This document shows, piece after piece, positions 48,313-57,061 of a DNA stretch of 64,000 nt. A program made the translations under genes and the position numbers. The notes below the pieces were generated by a model, which was given only the letters and a program-made list of their open reading frames with translations, ran no database searches and was not told the DNA's origin. Source of the stretch: Tissierellales bacterium (GTDB taxonomy: Bacteria; Bacillota; Clostridia; Tissierellales; Sedimentibacteraceae). The first letter of the stretch is position 1; every line of letters starts with the position of its first letter. Location of the stretch: positions 116,919 to 180,918 of the forward strand of contig JAHDQO010000010.1 of NCBI GenBank assembly GCA_018433765.1, in the 5' to 3' direction.

Positions 48313-49145
48313 AAAACTCTATGCAACTAAAATCAATAATTAAAAATATTGCAAAAGAAAAATCTATTTCTGCACAATTAGTGCTTCAAAACTATATGCT
48401 TGAAAGATTGCTTGAACGTATTTCCATTTCAAAATATAAAAATAAATTTGTACTAAAAGGTGGTTTCTTAATAGCAGCTATGGTAGGTCTTGACACAAGA
48501 GCAACAATGGATATGGATGCTACGATAAAAAGGATGTCGGTAACTGAAAAGGTGATTATAGAAATGTTTATGGAAATTACTAATGTTGAAATAGATGATG
48601 ACGTTATTTTTAAATTTAAAGGTATTGGAGAAATACGTGAAGGGGATGATTATACTGGATATCGTGTTTCATTATCTGCTAATTATCCTCCAATGTCTGT
48701 TCCTTTGAAATTAGATATTACTACAGGAGACAAAATAACTCCTAAAGAGATAGAATATGAGTTTAAATTATTACTGGAAGATAGAACAATTAAAATATTA
48801 GCTTATAATTTAGAAACTGTACTTGCTGAAAAACTTGAAACTGTCATCACAAGAAGTGATCAGAACACAAGACCAAGGGATTTTTACGATATATATGTTT
48901 TAGATAAACTACAAAGTAATAACATCAACAAAGATATATTAAAAAGTGCTTTTAGAGAGACTTGTATAAAGCGCAATACGCTACATATTGTCAAAAATTA
49001 TAAAGAGATATTGTCTATAGTGAAAGATAGTTCTGAAATGAACAAAAGATGGGAAAATTATCAACATGATTTTGATTATGCAAAGGGAATTGATTTTTCA
49101 CACATTTGCAATACGATTGGAAGAGTATTAGATAATTTAGAATAA
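48309..49145 (+). CDS. abiEii: AbiEii-family nucleotidyltransferase toxin
   Basis: A 278-residue toxin of the nucleotidyltransferase (DUF1814) family. The motif is FVLKGGFLIA (Lys-Gly-Gly near 50-52), then RATMDMDATI with catalytic acids Asp68 and Asp70; a later block VLAEKLETVITRSDQNTRPRDFYDIY is the third family motif. Such toxins modify tRNA or use GTP and stop growth, giving abortive infection. It is coupled to abiEi by an ATGA overlap. The pair lies between two direct repeats after guaA. Confidence 0.92.
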   Translation: MKNSMQLKSIIKNIAKEKSISAQLVLQNYMLERLLERISISKYKNKFVLKGGFLIAAMVGLDTRATMDMDATIKRMSVTEKVIIEMFMEITNVEIDDDVIFKFKGIGEIREGDDYTGYRVSLSANYPPMSVPLKLDITTGDKITPKEIEYEFKLLLEDRTIKILAYNLETVLAEKLETVITRSDQNTRPRDFYDIYVLDKLQSNNINKDILKSAFRETCIKRNTLHIVKNYKEILSIVKDSSEMNKRWENYQHDFDYAKGIDFSHICNTIGRVLDNLE

Positions 49146-49403
49146 TTATTTAAAGTTAACAGCTTTGATTTGTACAGATGAAATTGATATTATTTTGATA
49201 TTAAAAACTTATCAATCCTCAAATAATATAAATAAATAGGCAATAAAAGAAATAAAATTACCATTAAAACTAAACAAATAAGTTTAATACATACTATGAT
49301 TTACCGAGTGGGAATAATATAAAGCTTATCTTTGCTTTTATATGTATAGAATAAAATAGATTTGTTTGTATTATTTATATTAGCAACTTTTATTAAGAAA
49401 TTA

Positions 49404-49443
49404 AAACAGAGACTACCTGTAATAGATGGTAGTCTCTGTTTTT
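49404..49443 (+). terminator. Terminator in repeat copy 2
   Basis: ACAGAGACTACC / GGTAGTCTCTGT stem with a T run and the same TGTAATAGAT loop as the guaA terminator. It now ends the AbiE transcript. Confidence 0.88.
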
Positions 49444-49460
49444 GTACTTGTAAGTTATAA

Positions 49461-49598
49461 ATGTATAATTTATACAGAATGAAACAGTTTTATGAAACAT
49501 ATAAAGATGATGAAATTATAGCACCACTGGTACAATTAAGCTGGACATATAATTTACTAATTTTATCTAAAGCTAAAACAGTAACTAGATATTTGTAG
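49461..49598 (+). pseudogene. Decayed fragment of DUF1016 (YhcG-type) N-terminal domain, copy 2
   Basis: An uninterrupted 45-codon frame starting MYNLYRMKQFYETYKDDE and continuing with IIAPLVQLSWTYNLLIL, then a stop. It matches the RMRQFYxTY and LSWTHNLLIL blocks of the DUF1016 N-terminal domain, but the rest of the nuclease is missing. There is no good ribosome site, so I call it a remnant. Confidence 0.68.
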
Positions 49599-49708
49599 AA
49601 AAGACGTTAATTATTGCTAAAGATATGGAAATGTACAATAAATTATGATATCATGAAAAGAACAAATATTCGATACCAGTTATTATAAAAGAAAGGGGTA
49701 GAAGGCAA

Positions 49709-50323
49709 ATGGATAAACTTAATATCGGTCAGATAATTTCATTTGGAAGTTATAAATGGCGTATTCTTGATATAAAAAATGATAGTGTTTTGATTATTAC
49801 TGAATATATTATAGAACAGCGGTCTTACCACGATGTTTATACAGATACAACATGGGCAGACTGTTCATTAAGAAAATATCTTAATGGGGAATTCTATGAC
49901 CAGTTTGATGAAGCTGAAAAATCAAGAATAATTCCAGTAATAAATAAAAATACTGATAATCATTGGTATGGTTCAAAAGGAGGAATAGATACAGAAGATA
50001 GAGTATTTTTATTAGATATCGAAGATGTTGTATGCAGATATTTTGGAGATAGCAGTGAAAAACTATACAAACCAGGTAAAAATCAAAGATATTGGTTTGA
50101 GAGAAAAGATAAAAACAATAATAATAGAATAGCACTACTTAAAGATAATAAAAAAAGTGTTTGGTGGTGGTGGCTTAGGTCACCTGGTCGAGTTAGTGTA
50201 AAAACCGTGTACATCCATGGTGACGGTAATATTGGCATTCAAGGTAATAATATACTTAAAGGTAATATTAGTGATGGTAAGTGTACAGGTGGTGTTCGTC
50301 CAGCTTTATGGTTGAAGTTATAA
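49709..50323 (+). CDS. DUF6273-type protein (C-type-lectin/FGE-like fold suspected)
   Basis: A 204-residue protein. IGQIISFGSYKWRILDIKNDSVLIIT opens it; TTWADCSLRKYLNGEFYDQF, WWWWLRSPG and the closing GVRPALWLKL are the conserved blocks of a common clostridial family usually labelled DUF6273. The W-LRSPG ... VRPALWL pattern recalls sulfatase-modifying/C-type lectin folds, so a ligand-display role is possible but unproven. No signal peptide. It follows the repeat region after AAAGGGG; it may be part of the same accessory stretch. Confidence 0.75.
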   Translation: MDKLNIGQIISFGSYKWRILDIKNDSVLIITEYIIEQRSYHDVYTDTTWADCSLRKYLNGEFYDQFDEAEKSRIIPVINKNTDNHWYGSKGGIDTEDRVFLLDIEDVVCRYFGDSSEKLYKPGKNQRYWFERKDKNNNNRIALLKDNKKSVWWWWLRSPGRVSVKTVYIHGDGNIGIQGNNILKGNISDGKCTGGVRPALWLKL

Positions 50324-50477
50324 AATTACATACGATACATTGCATTTAGACCAAGACATACGAAGAATAAATATGGCAAATTCTTTACAAATTTTTTGCC
50401 AGCAATGAGTGAAATAAAAGAGTAGCTTTTGCAATAGAAAACAAATTAATATAAAGCTAGTAATAAGGAGGAAAATT

Positions 50478-51239
50478 ATGAGTGATTGGTTTACTATTGA
50501 ACAAATCGAGGAAGATACTCACATCATTAGTGAGTATAAACATTGGGAAGAATCTCATGCATATCTTCTAAATGGTACAACTTCCAGTTTGTTAATTGAT
50601 ACCGGTCTTGGTATTATGAATATATATAACGAGGTTGTTAAATTAACGGACAATCCTATAATAGCTGTTGCTACTCACGTACATTGGGATCATATTGGAG
50701 GACATGAGTATTTTCCGGACTTTTATGTACATGAAGATGAGGTGAATTGGCTCACAGGTGAGTTTCCATTAACGATGGAACAAGTAAAAGCCTTTGTTGT
50801 TGAGGACTGTGAGTTGCCAGATAGTTTTAACATTGATGATTATAGGTTCTTTCAAGGTACTGCCGCAAGAGTTTTGAAGGATAATGATGTTATTAATATT
50901 GGAGGACGTACTATACAAGTGCTTCACACACCGGGACATTCACCGGGTCATATGTGCTTTTATGAAAAAGATAGGGAATATCTTTTTACTGGTGATTTAG
51001 TTTACAAAGGAACATTATTTGCTTATTTTCCATCAACCGATCCCGAAGCATATTTATCATCCATAAAGAGAGTTGCAAGTTTGCCGGTAAAAAGAGTGCT
51101 CCCAGCACACCATGATTTAAATATTAAGCCTTCTATCCTTCAAGATATGAAGAAAGCATTTACTGAATTAAAATCCCATGACAAATTACATCATGGAAGT
51201 GGTACTTTTAAATACAATAATTTTTCTATATGGTTATGA
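50478..51239 (+). CDS. Metallo-beta-lactamase-fold hydrolase
   Basis: A 253-residue two-metal hydrolase. The HxHxDH motif is THVHWDHIGGH; further metal ligands are in HTPGHSPGHM, FTGDLVYKG and PAHHD. The family includes glyoxalase II-like thioesterases and quorum-quenching lactonases; the substrate is not decided by the motifs. GGAGG precedes the ATG. It converges on the sigma-54 operon and shares its terminator. Confidence 0.9.
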   Translation: MSDWFTIEQIEEDTHIISEYKHWEESHAYLLNGTTSSLLIDTGLGIMNIYNEVVKLTDNPIIAVATHVHWDHIGGHEYFPDFYVHEDEVNWLTGEFPLTMEQVKAFVVEDCELPDSFNIDDYRFFQGTAARVLKDNDVINIGGRTIQVLHTPGHSPGHMCFYEKDREYLFTGDLVYKGTLFAYFPSTDPEAYLSSIKRVASLPVKRVLPAHHDLNIKPSILQDMKKAFTELKSHDKLHHGSGTFKYNNFSIWL

Positions 51240-51272
51240 TTAACTATATTCATAAAAATAATAAAGAAAATC

Positions 51273-51311
51273 CAGAGGCACTCAGATAAAAATCTTGATG
51301 CCTCTGTTTTT
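51273..51311. terminator. Bidirectional terminator, MBL gene and symporter operon
   Basis: CAGAGGCA / TGCCTCTG stem with an 18-base loop, A-rich before and T-rich after. Confidence 0.8.
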
Positions 51312-51365
51312 ATACAAATCTAAAATACAATTTAATTAATATGATATTTATTGAGGGAAAAATAT

Positions 51366-52616
51366 TTATGCTTTAACTTCTCCACTAGCAATTCTCTTTT
51401 CAAGCCAACCTTTTCCTTCGACCAATCGTGCAACTATCATTGAAGCTATTGTGTCTCCACTGGCATTTAAACAAGTTGCAGCAGGGTCTACTAAAAATCC
51501 CATTGTTGCAATAAGAGGAAATGCTTCAGGAGGGAAGCCAAACAAACTAACAATTAACATTTCACCGACAAGTCCCCCACCAGGAGCACCTGATAATACA
51601 AATGCACTTAAAATTGCAACAGCAATAGCCATCGCATATGTACCTATTCCAGTGAATGGTTGATTAAAAATACCGAACAAGAAGCTTATTTTTACAATAG
51701 AAGATAAAACAGATCCGTCCATATGCATTGTTGTACCCATAGGAAGAACAATTTCTCTTATATCTTTTGGCACACCAATTTTATTACAAGCTTCAATATT
51801 AACAGGTAGTGTAGCAACAGAGCTTTGAGTTGCGAAAGCTGTAACTGCTGGGCTGAGAATATTCTTCCACATACGTTTTACGCCTAATTTTCCAGCAGCA
51901 AAATAAGAATATGCAGGGAAAGCAATAAGTAGATAAACTAAACACATAGGATAGTAAATAAGCATTGCGTGACCATAATCACCAAGTAGACTTGGTCCAA
52001 ACTTACCTACCAATGATGCAAAATATGCTCCTAATCCAATAGGTGCATACAGCATTATAAGACCTACCATTTTCATTATTATATTGTTTAAATTATTTAA
52101 AAACTTGCCAACAGGACTTTCTTCTCCTCCACACACACTTACACAAAATCCAAACATTATTGCAAATACAATCAATGGAAGCATATTATTTCGACTCATA
52201 AGCTCAGAAAAATCATTAACAGTTAGTGCTCCTACAATCATTTCTCCTACACTTGCTGTTTGTGCCATTTCAGCACTTGCAAATTCTATACTTGTTCCTG
52301 CAGCAGGTGGAAAAATATTTACAACCGTAAGAACCAACGCAGCTGCGAAACCTCCTGTTACGATAAAGGTCAAGACTAAGTTACCCAAGATTTTACCCAA
52401 TCTTTTCATATTAACCATACTTCCTACTGCACTTGCTATTGAAGTGAAAACCATTGGTACAACTATCGTGAACATAAGATTTAAGAAAATATCCCCGAAA
52501 GGTGCAAGTACTGTTGCTTTTTCTCCTAGAACAAGACCTAAAATAGAGCCTATTGCTATTCCTGAAAGTAAAATAATTGGGAATTTATAATTTTTCCATA
52601 CTGTAGATTTACTCAT
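51366..52616 (-). CDS. Dicarboxylate/amino acid:cation symporter (DAACS family)
   Basis: A 416-residue secondary transporter of the glutamate/dicarboxylate family. It has about eight helices plus re-entrant loops. The serine-rich hairpin is FATQSSVATLPVN, the NMDGT-like motif appears as TTMHMDGSVLSS, and the second hairpin is SGAPGGGLVGEM. Substrates in the family are Glu, Asp, Ser/Thr, cystine or C4-acids. It lies 33 bases after patB under the sigma-54 promoter, so uptake of an amino acid that PatB then cleaves, such as cystine or cystathionine, is a reasonable inference. Confidence 0.92.
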   Translation of the reverse strand: MSKSTVWKNYKFPIILLSGIAIGSILGLVLGEKATVLAPFGDIFLNLMFTIVVPMVFTSIASAVGSMVNMKRLGKILGNLVLTFIVTGGFAAALVLTVVNIFPPAAGTSIEFASAEMAQTASVGEMIVGALTVNDFSELMSRNNMLPLIVFAIMFGFCVSVCGGEESPVGKFLNNLNNIIMKMVGLIMLYAPIGLGAYFASLVGKFGPSLLGDYGHAMLIYYPMCLVYLLIAFPAYSYFAAGKLGVKRMWKNILSPAVTAFATQSSVATLPVNIEACNKIGVPKDIREIVLPMGTTMHMDGSVLSSIVKISFLFGIFNQPFTGIGTYAMAIAVAILSAFVLSGAPGGGLVGEMLIVSLFGFPPEAFPLIATMGFLVDPAATCLNASGDTIASMIVARLVEGKGWLEKRIASGEVKA

Positions 52617-52649
52617 TTTAATAACCTTCCTCTCGAATTAATATAAATT

Positions 52650-53819
52650 TTATAAATTATCTACTGCTTCTTTTAGTTGGCTTAATGCTTTTTTAAGTAT
52701 AATTCTTGGACAGGCAGCATTTAAACGCATGAATCCCGATAAGTTTCTTCCAAAACAGTATCCCTCATTAAGCCCAATTTTAGCTTTCTCAATCATAAAT
52801 TTACGAAGTTCTTCGTTATCAAGATTTAGCTTCCTGCAATCAAGCCATACAAGATAAGTTGCATCTGGAAGATTAGGTTTAATTTGAGGTATATATTTTT
52901 CACAGTAATCTTTTATAAAGTCAAAGTTACCAGAAATATATTGTAACAGCTGTTCCAACCATTCTTCACCTTCATTAAAGGCAACTTCCATAGCTATAGA
53001 ACTAAAGGCGTTGTTTCTATGTATATCTAGACTTTGCCAAAATTTATCATATTTCGATTTAATGTCAGCATTAGGGAAAACGGCTGTTGATGCTTGAAGA
53101 CCTGCCAAATTAAATGTTTTTGTTCCTGAAATACAGCTAATTACTTTTTCAGATATTTCTTTTGATAGTGTAGCAGTTGGAATATGCTTTTTATTATGAA
53201 AAATTAAATCTGAGTGAATTTCATCTGAAACTATCAAAACATTATTTTTTATACATATATCAGCCATCTTCTTGAGTACATCTTTTTCCCATACAATTCC
53301 TAAAGGATTATGAGGACTGCACAAAATAAATATTTTTGCTGATTTCGCCTTTTCTTCAAAATCAGCAAAGTTTATAATCCAATCCCCATTTTTTTCTATG
53401 AGTTTATTTTCTAAAACTGTTCTTTCCCAAGCTTCTATAACTTCATAAAATTCTGGATATACAGGAGTTTGAATTAATATCCCATCATTCTTTTTTGAAA
53501 ACAAATTTACTATGGTAGACAATGTAGGAACTACACCTAAACTCCAGCTAACTAATTCTTCGTTTATTTTCCACCCGTTTCTTCTAAGTTGCCAATTGCA
53601 TATTGATTTAAAATATGAATCAGGGCGAGAAGTATATCCCCATATTCCTTCTTGTGCACGTTTTGTCATAGCATCAATAATTGGTTGTGCTGTTTTAAAA
53701 TCCATATCAGCAACCCATAGAGGAATTACATCTTTTGTTCCAAATTTTTTTAAGCGTTCATCGTATTTTGCAGCACGATTTTCATTTCTGTCTATAATTT
53801 CATCAAAATTATATATCAT
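52650..53819 (-). CDS. patB: MalY/PatB-type C-S lyase (cystathionine beta-lyase-like)
   Basis: A 389-residue PLP enzyme of the MalY/PatB subgroup. It has the typical start YNFDEIIDRNENRAAKYDE, WVADMDFKTAQPI, CSPHNPLGIVW, VSDEIHSDLIF and the Schiff-base Lys in SGTKTFNLAGLQ. It breaks C-S bonds of cystathionine or cysteine to give pyruvate, ammonia and a thiol. AAGGAG precedes the ATG, 45 bases after a sigma-54 -12 box, and the symporter gene follows. Confidence 0.92.
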   Translation of the reverse strand: MIYNFDEIIDRNENRAAKYDERLKKFGTKDVIPLWVADMDFKTAQPIIDAMTKRAQEGIWGYTSRPDSYFKSICNWQLRRNGWKINEELVSWSLGVVPTLSTIVNLFSKKNDGILIQTPVYPEFYEVIEAWERTVLENKLIEKNGDWIINFADFEEKAKSAKIFILCSPHNPLGIVWEKDVLKKMADICIKNNVLIVSDEIHSDLIFHNKKHIPTATLSKEISEKVISCISGTKTFNLAGLQASTAVFPNADIKSKYDKFWQSLDIHRNNAFSSIAMEVAFNEGEEWLEQLLQYISGNFDFIKDYCEKYIPQIKPNLPDATYLVWLDCRKLNLDNEELRKFMIEKAKIGLNEGYCFGRNLSGFMRLNAACPRIILKKALSQLKEAVDNL

Positions 53820-53863
53820 TTTTTTTCTCCTTAATTTTGTATTTAAAGCTCTAAGAATATTAG

Positions 53864-53880
53864 AGCAAATATTATGCCAA
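53864..53880 (-). promoter_or_regulatory. Sigma-54 (-24/-12) promoter of patB-symporter operon
   Basis: On the minus strand it reads TTGGCATAATATTTGCT: TGGCA, exact consensus spacing, TTGCT. The GG and GC pairs sit at -24/-12 distance. It is in the 185-base gap after the gene for a sigma-54 activator, which strongly supports function. Confidence 0.85.
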
Positions 53881-54004
53881 CTTTATTGGATTTATAGCGA
53901 TTTATTTCATGGGTTATATACAAATGCTTAGTATTATTCTATATAAATTAAACCATATGATAACCTTTTTATATAAATATTTGGTTATATATATGTAAAA
54001 TGGT

Positions 54005-56083
54005 TTAAACTTTAACCATTTTACATATATTAAATCCTTTTGGAGTAATTTTACTTCCTCCTCTTCCTTTGGAAACTTTCACCATACCTAAATCATCAAA
54101 GATTTTTAAAATATTCCTAACTTCACGTTGCGAAAGAGGAACGCTGTTATTTTTTGCTTCTTGAAGCAAAAATTCACGTCCTATATTAATTTTTTTCAGT
54201 GAAGCATTATATAATACTTCAAGAATGAACATATATTCAAAATCTTTGAAGCCTAATTTTGTAAATTCTACTTCCCAGTCAAAAGCATTGGTATTTTTAT
54301 TTTTATCTAAGTTTGCGAATATTGGCTTTTTCTTATAATGAAATGTTGGAGGCAAATCTTCTGATGTTATTTCCGAACTTCCTGTGTAGCTTAAATATTC
54401 CACAACATTATTAAGCTCTCGTATATTTCCAGGCCATGAATATTTTTTGAACATTGTTAAAACTTCATATGATAAAGTAAAGTTACCATCTGTTTCTGTT
54501 CTGAATTTATCCATCAAAAGAAATACATCTTCTCCTCTATCTCTTAAAGGTGGAATTAATGCGGGTAAAGTATTTAAGCGATAATATAAATCTCTTCTGA
54601 AACTTCCGTTCTCTACTTTATCTTCAAGATGTTCATTCGTTGCAGAAACAATACGAACATCGACATTGATTATTTGGTTTCCTCCTACACGCATAATTTC
54701 GTGTTCCTGTAAAACTCTTAAAAGCTTTACTTGAAGTGCAGCACTCATACCTTCGACTTCATCTAAAAACAATGTACCTTTGTGTGCAAATTCAAATAGA
54801 CCTGGGCGTCCACCCTTTTTAGCACCTGTGAAAGCTCCTTCTTCGTAGCCGAAGAGCTCACTTTCTAAAAGATTTTCAGGCATAGCAGCACAATTTATAG
54901 CAACAAAAGGTTCTGAGTTTCTTTTAGAAGCATTATGAACAGCATGAGCAAACAGTTCTTTTCCTGTACCTGTTTCCCCTATTAAAAGAATGGGGGAATC
55001 TGTTTTTGCCATACGTTTAAGAATTCTTTTGGTTTTTTCTATTTCGTCAGATTCTCCAACAACATCAAAAAAAGTATATTTTGCTCTGTATCCCTTGTGC
55101 ATTAGCTGACTTCGTAGTTCATTTTGCTGGTTTTCAACATCACTAAATCTTTGCAATGTAGCAAAAGCTCCTATACATTCACCTTGACGCAAAACAGGAG
55201 TTACAACGACACTTATGTTTATTCCGTTGATACGTATAACCTTCGGAGAAGTTTTTTTCTTTGTTTGTAGACACTGAATAAAAGGAATTTGAGGCAATGA
55301 GGTAGTTGCTCTATGGTACAGTACAACTTGTTTTTTTACTTTTGTTATTTCTTCAGCTTTTTTATTTAATGCAAAGATTTCGCATTTTTCATTTATTCCA
55401 ATAATGCCCTCATCTAAAATTTCCATTAGTATGTCAAATTGACGTTCTAATTTTCTTGACCGTGTAAACATCATATCAAAGCTATATGTACTAGTGGCAA
55501 TTTTGGAAAGATATTCTTTAAAACTATCTTTTTCTAAAATATCGTCAAAACCAAGTTTTAATGCAACTTCAATCATTGTTCCTGATGTGCAGGAACGATG
55601 ACCAATATTCATTATTTTTTTAATGTTTTTAGGTACATAACGTTCTTCATCAGGTGTTATTGCTAAATCTACTCCATAAACCGGTTCTGCTTCTGGGTAA
55701 AAAGGAATAAAATTAATATGGTTTACACCAAGCTGATTTAATGTAGTTGTTGCTTCTCTAACCATTTTTTCAGTCATATTTACGAAAAGTGCAGTTGTTC
55801 CGGGAGGAATTTCTTTTAGTTTTTTAATTGTATCCCAAGTATAGGTTACCAATAATTCACTTGTTTGTGCGTCGATTGGTACATATTGTGGAACATCTTC
55901 TCTGTTTTCAAAGGCATCTGTGGACATAAGATATAAATCAGAACGTTTCATATTCATTATGGTTCCTGCTGCCACGCTGTAAGAATTAGCTTCAACTAAA
56001 TCTCCAAAAAGTTCTTGAATTTGTTTTGTGTAGAATTCACTTGCAATTGGGTCAAGTGCTACAACTGCTATTATTTTTTTCAT
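54005..56083 (-). CDS. Sigma-54-dependent transcriptional activator
   Basis: A 692-residue enhancer-binding protein. Residues about 1-200 resemble a PrpR-N-like sensory domain; a PAS domain spans about 215-315; the AAA+ domain has Walker A GETGTGKE (369-376), GAFTGA (416-421), which contacts sigma-54, and TLFLDEVEG as Walker B. The C-terminus is a winged-helix type segment ([21 protein letters not shown]) rather than the usual Fis helix-turn-helix. It probably activates patB and the symporter just downstream, in answer to a thiol or amino acid signal (inference). GAGGAG precedes the ATG. Confidence 0.93.
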   Translation of the reverse strand: MKKIIAVVALDPIASEFYTKQIQELFGDLVEANSYSVAAGTIMNMKRSDLYLMSTDAFENREDVPQYVPIDAQTSELLVTYTWDTIKKLKEIPPGTTALFVNMTEKMVREATTTLNQLGVNHINFIPFYPEAEPVYGVDLAITPDEERYVPKNIKKIMNIGHRSCTSGTMIEVALKLGFDDILEKDSFKEYLSKIATSTYSFDMMFTRSRKLERQFDILMEILDEGIIGINEKCEIFALNKKAEEITKVKKQVVLYHRATTSLPQIPFIQCLQTKKKTSPKVIRINGINISVVVTPVLRQGECIGAFATLQRFSDVENQQNELRSQLMHKGYRAKYTFFDVVGESDEIEKTKRILKRMAKTDSPILLIGETGTGKELFAHAVHNASKRNSEPFVAINCAAMPENLLESELFGYEEGAFTGAKKGGRPGLFEFAHKGTLFLDEVEGMSAALQVKLLRVLQEHEIMRVGGNQIINVDVRIVSATNEHLEDKVENGSFRRDLYYRLNTLPALIPPLRDRGEDVFLLMDKFRTETDGNFTLSYEVLTMFKKYSWPGNIRELNNVVEYLSYTGSSEITSEDLPPTFHYKKKPIFANLDKNKNTNAFDWEVEFTKLGFKDFEYMFILEVLYNASLKKINIGREFLLQEAKNNSVPLSQREVRNILKIFDDLGMVKVSKGRGGSKITPKGFNICKMVKV

Positions 56084-56108
56084 TTATATTCTCCTCTTTT
56101 TGTTACTT

Positions 56109-56146
56109 ATAACCAGTTATTTAACCAATTATCTACAATGTAACCA
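56109..56146 (-). promoter_or_regulatory. Repeated TAACCA words before the activator gene
   Basis: TAACCA occurs three times (56110, 56122, 56141), the first inside the dyad ATAAC-CA-GTTAT. AACC/GGTT words also recur at 53951-54006, upstream of the sigma-54 promoter. They may be binding sites of the activator; spacing is irregular. Confidence 0.4.
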
Positions 56147-56274
56147 TATAAGTCTGTTTTTTGTCAATAAGCTTTGTTCTGAAATTTATTCGCATAAAAT
56201 AAATAAACAAAAAGAATTTTTCCAATTTTAATAAGAAAAGTAGTACTACTGAAAAATTAGCTGTAGGATGGAAA

Positions 56275-56303
56275 TTGAATGTTGTCATGATTTGTAGTAT
56301 AAT
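56275..56303 (+). promoter_or_regulatory. Promoter TTGAAT-17-TATAAT
   Basis: A good -10 and a fair -35 at 17-base spacing, just upstream of the hypothetical protein. Its position implies that translation begins further downstream than the first possible start codon. Confidence 0.6.
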
Positions 56304-56340
56304 GCAATACATCTCAATTATTTACAAGGGGGAAATTACA

Positions 56341-56907
56341 ATTAAAGAAAAACTAGGTATGATAATATTATTTTTAATTGCAATACTATATAAACTTACT
56401 TTTTTTATATATTTAAAGTTGTTTTTAAGAAAAGATAAGTACAGAGAAATAAAAAAAATAAAAGAAATAAATGATTATATAGTTATTTGTGGGGGAAATA
56501 CAATTCATATGAATCCAAAAGTAGCTAGAAAACAATTTAAATCTAGTTGTGATTTAGGTAAATTAAATGAGTTATGTGACGGTTTTGTTGATGGGTTAAA
56601 ACAAATAAGCAGTGAAGTAGATACTAATTCTCTTCCTATAGGAAGTGATAATTATACAGTTATAACTCACGAAGTAATTTTTAAGAATATATCTCGTAAA
56701 TATATAATTGATAAAAAATATTATAAAATTATTGGTAACAAATTTGTAAAAGAAAGATTACTATTAATAAACTTAAGGGATATTTTTAATCATAAAAAAT
56801 ATATGAGACTAAAGGATAATAAAAATAAATACAAAATCACAATAAATATTAAAGATATAAATTGCATTTTACAAAATAAAAGAAAAAATTATAAAAGTCT
56901 AGGCTAA
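56341..56907 (+). CDS. Hypothetical single-pass membrane protein
   Basis: A protein of about 188 residues, or up to 210 if the TTG at 56275 were used. That TTG overlaps a promoter -35 box, and the only strong ribosome site is AAGGGGG at 56326-56332, eight bases before an ATT codon at 56341; the next ATG is 56357. One transmembrane helix near the N-terminus is followed by a basic, Lys-rich cytoplasmic part with INDYIVICGGNTIHMNPK and a Cys pair. I recognise no family. Confidence 0.55.
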   Translation: MKEKLGMIILFLIAILYKLTFFIYLKLFLRKDKYREIKKIKEINDYIVICGGNTIHMNPKVARKQFKSSCDLGKLNELCDGFVDGLKQISSEVDTNSLPIGSDNYTVITHEVIFKNISRKYIIDKKYYKIIGNKFVKERLLLINLRDIFNHKKYMRLKDNKNKYKITINIKDINCILQNKRKNYKSLG

Positions 56908-57021
56908 CAATAGTTACGTATAACCTTATGTTAATAGTAAAAGAACAAGATGTAGAAATACATAGAATTATTTATTAATATGGACTCAGCTAAGGGTGTT
57001 AATAATAAAAACTTTATAAAT

Positions 57022-57061
57022 AAGAAAACACACTTTAAAATTAAGAAATGTGTGTTTTCTT
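57022..57061. terminator. Terminator hairpin overlapping the EamA stop codon
   Basis: AAGAAAACACAC / GTGTGTTTTCTT stem. The minus-strand EamA gene ends within its loop region. Confidence 0.75.

Larger units (their letters stand above)
49305..49598 (+). repeat. Direct repeat copy 2 flanking the AbiE module
   Basis: Begins with CGAGTGGGAATAAT, which resembles the end of guaA, and continues in the same order as 47329-47626 to a longer DUF1016 remnant. Before it, 49146-49304 is plain AT-rich DNA with no gene I can see. Confidence 0.72.

Noticed and set aside
50341..50424. An open stretch without a start codon ending KYGKFFTNFLPAMSEIKE in the gap after the DUF6273 gene
   Set aside because: It might be another gene remnant, but I could not match it to a family, and AT-rich gaps give such frames by chance.
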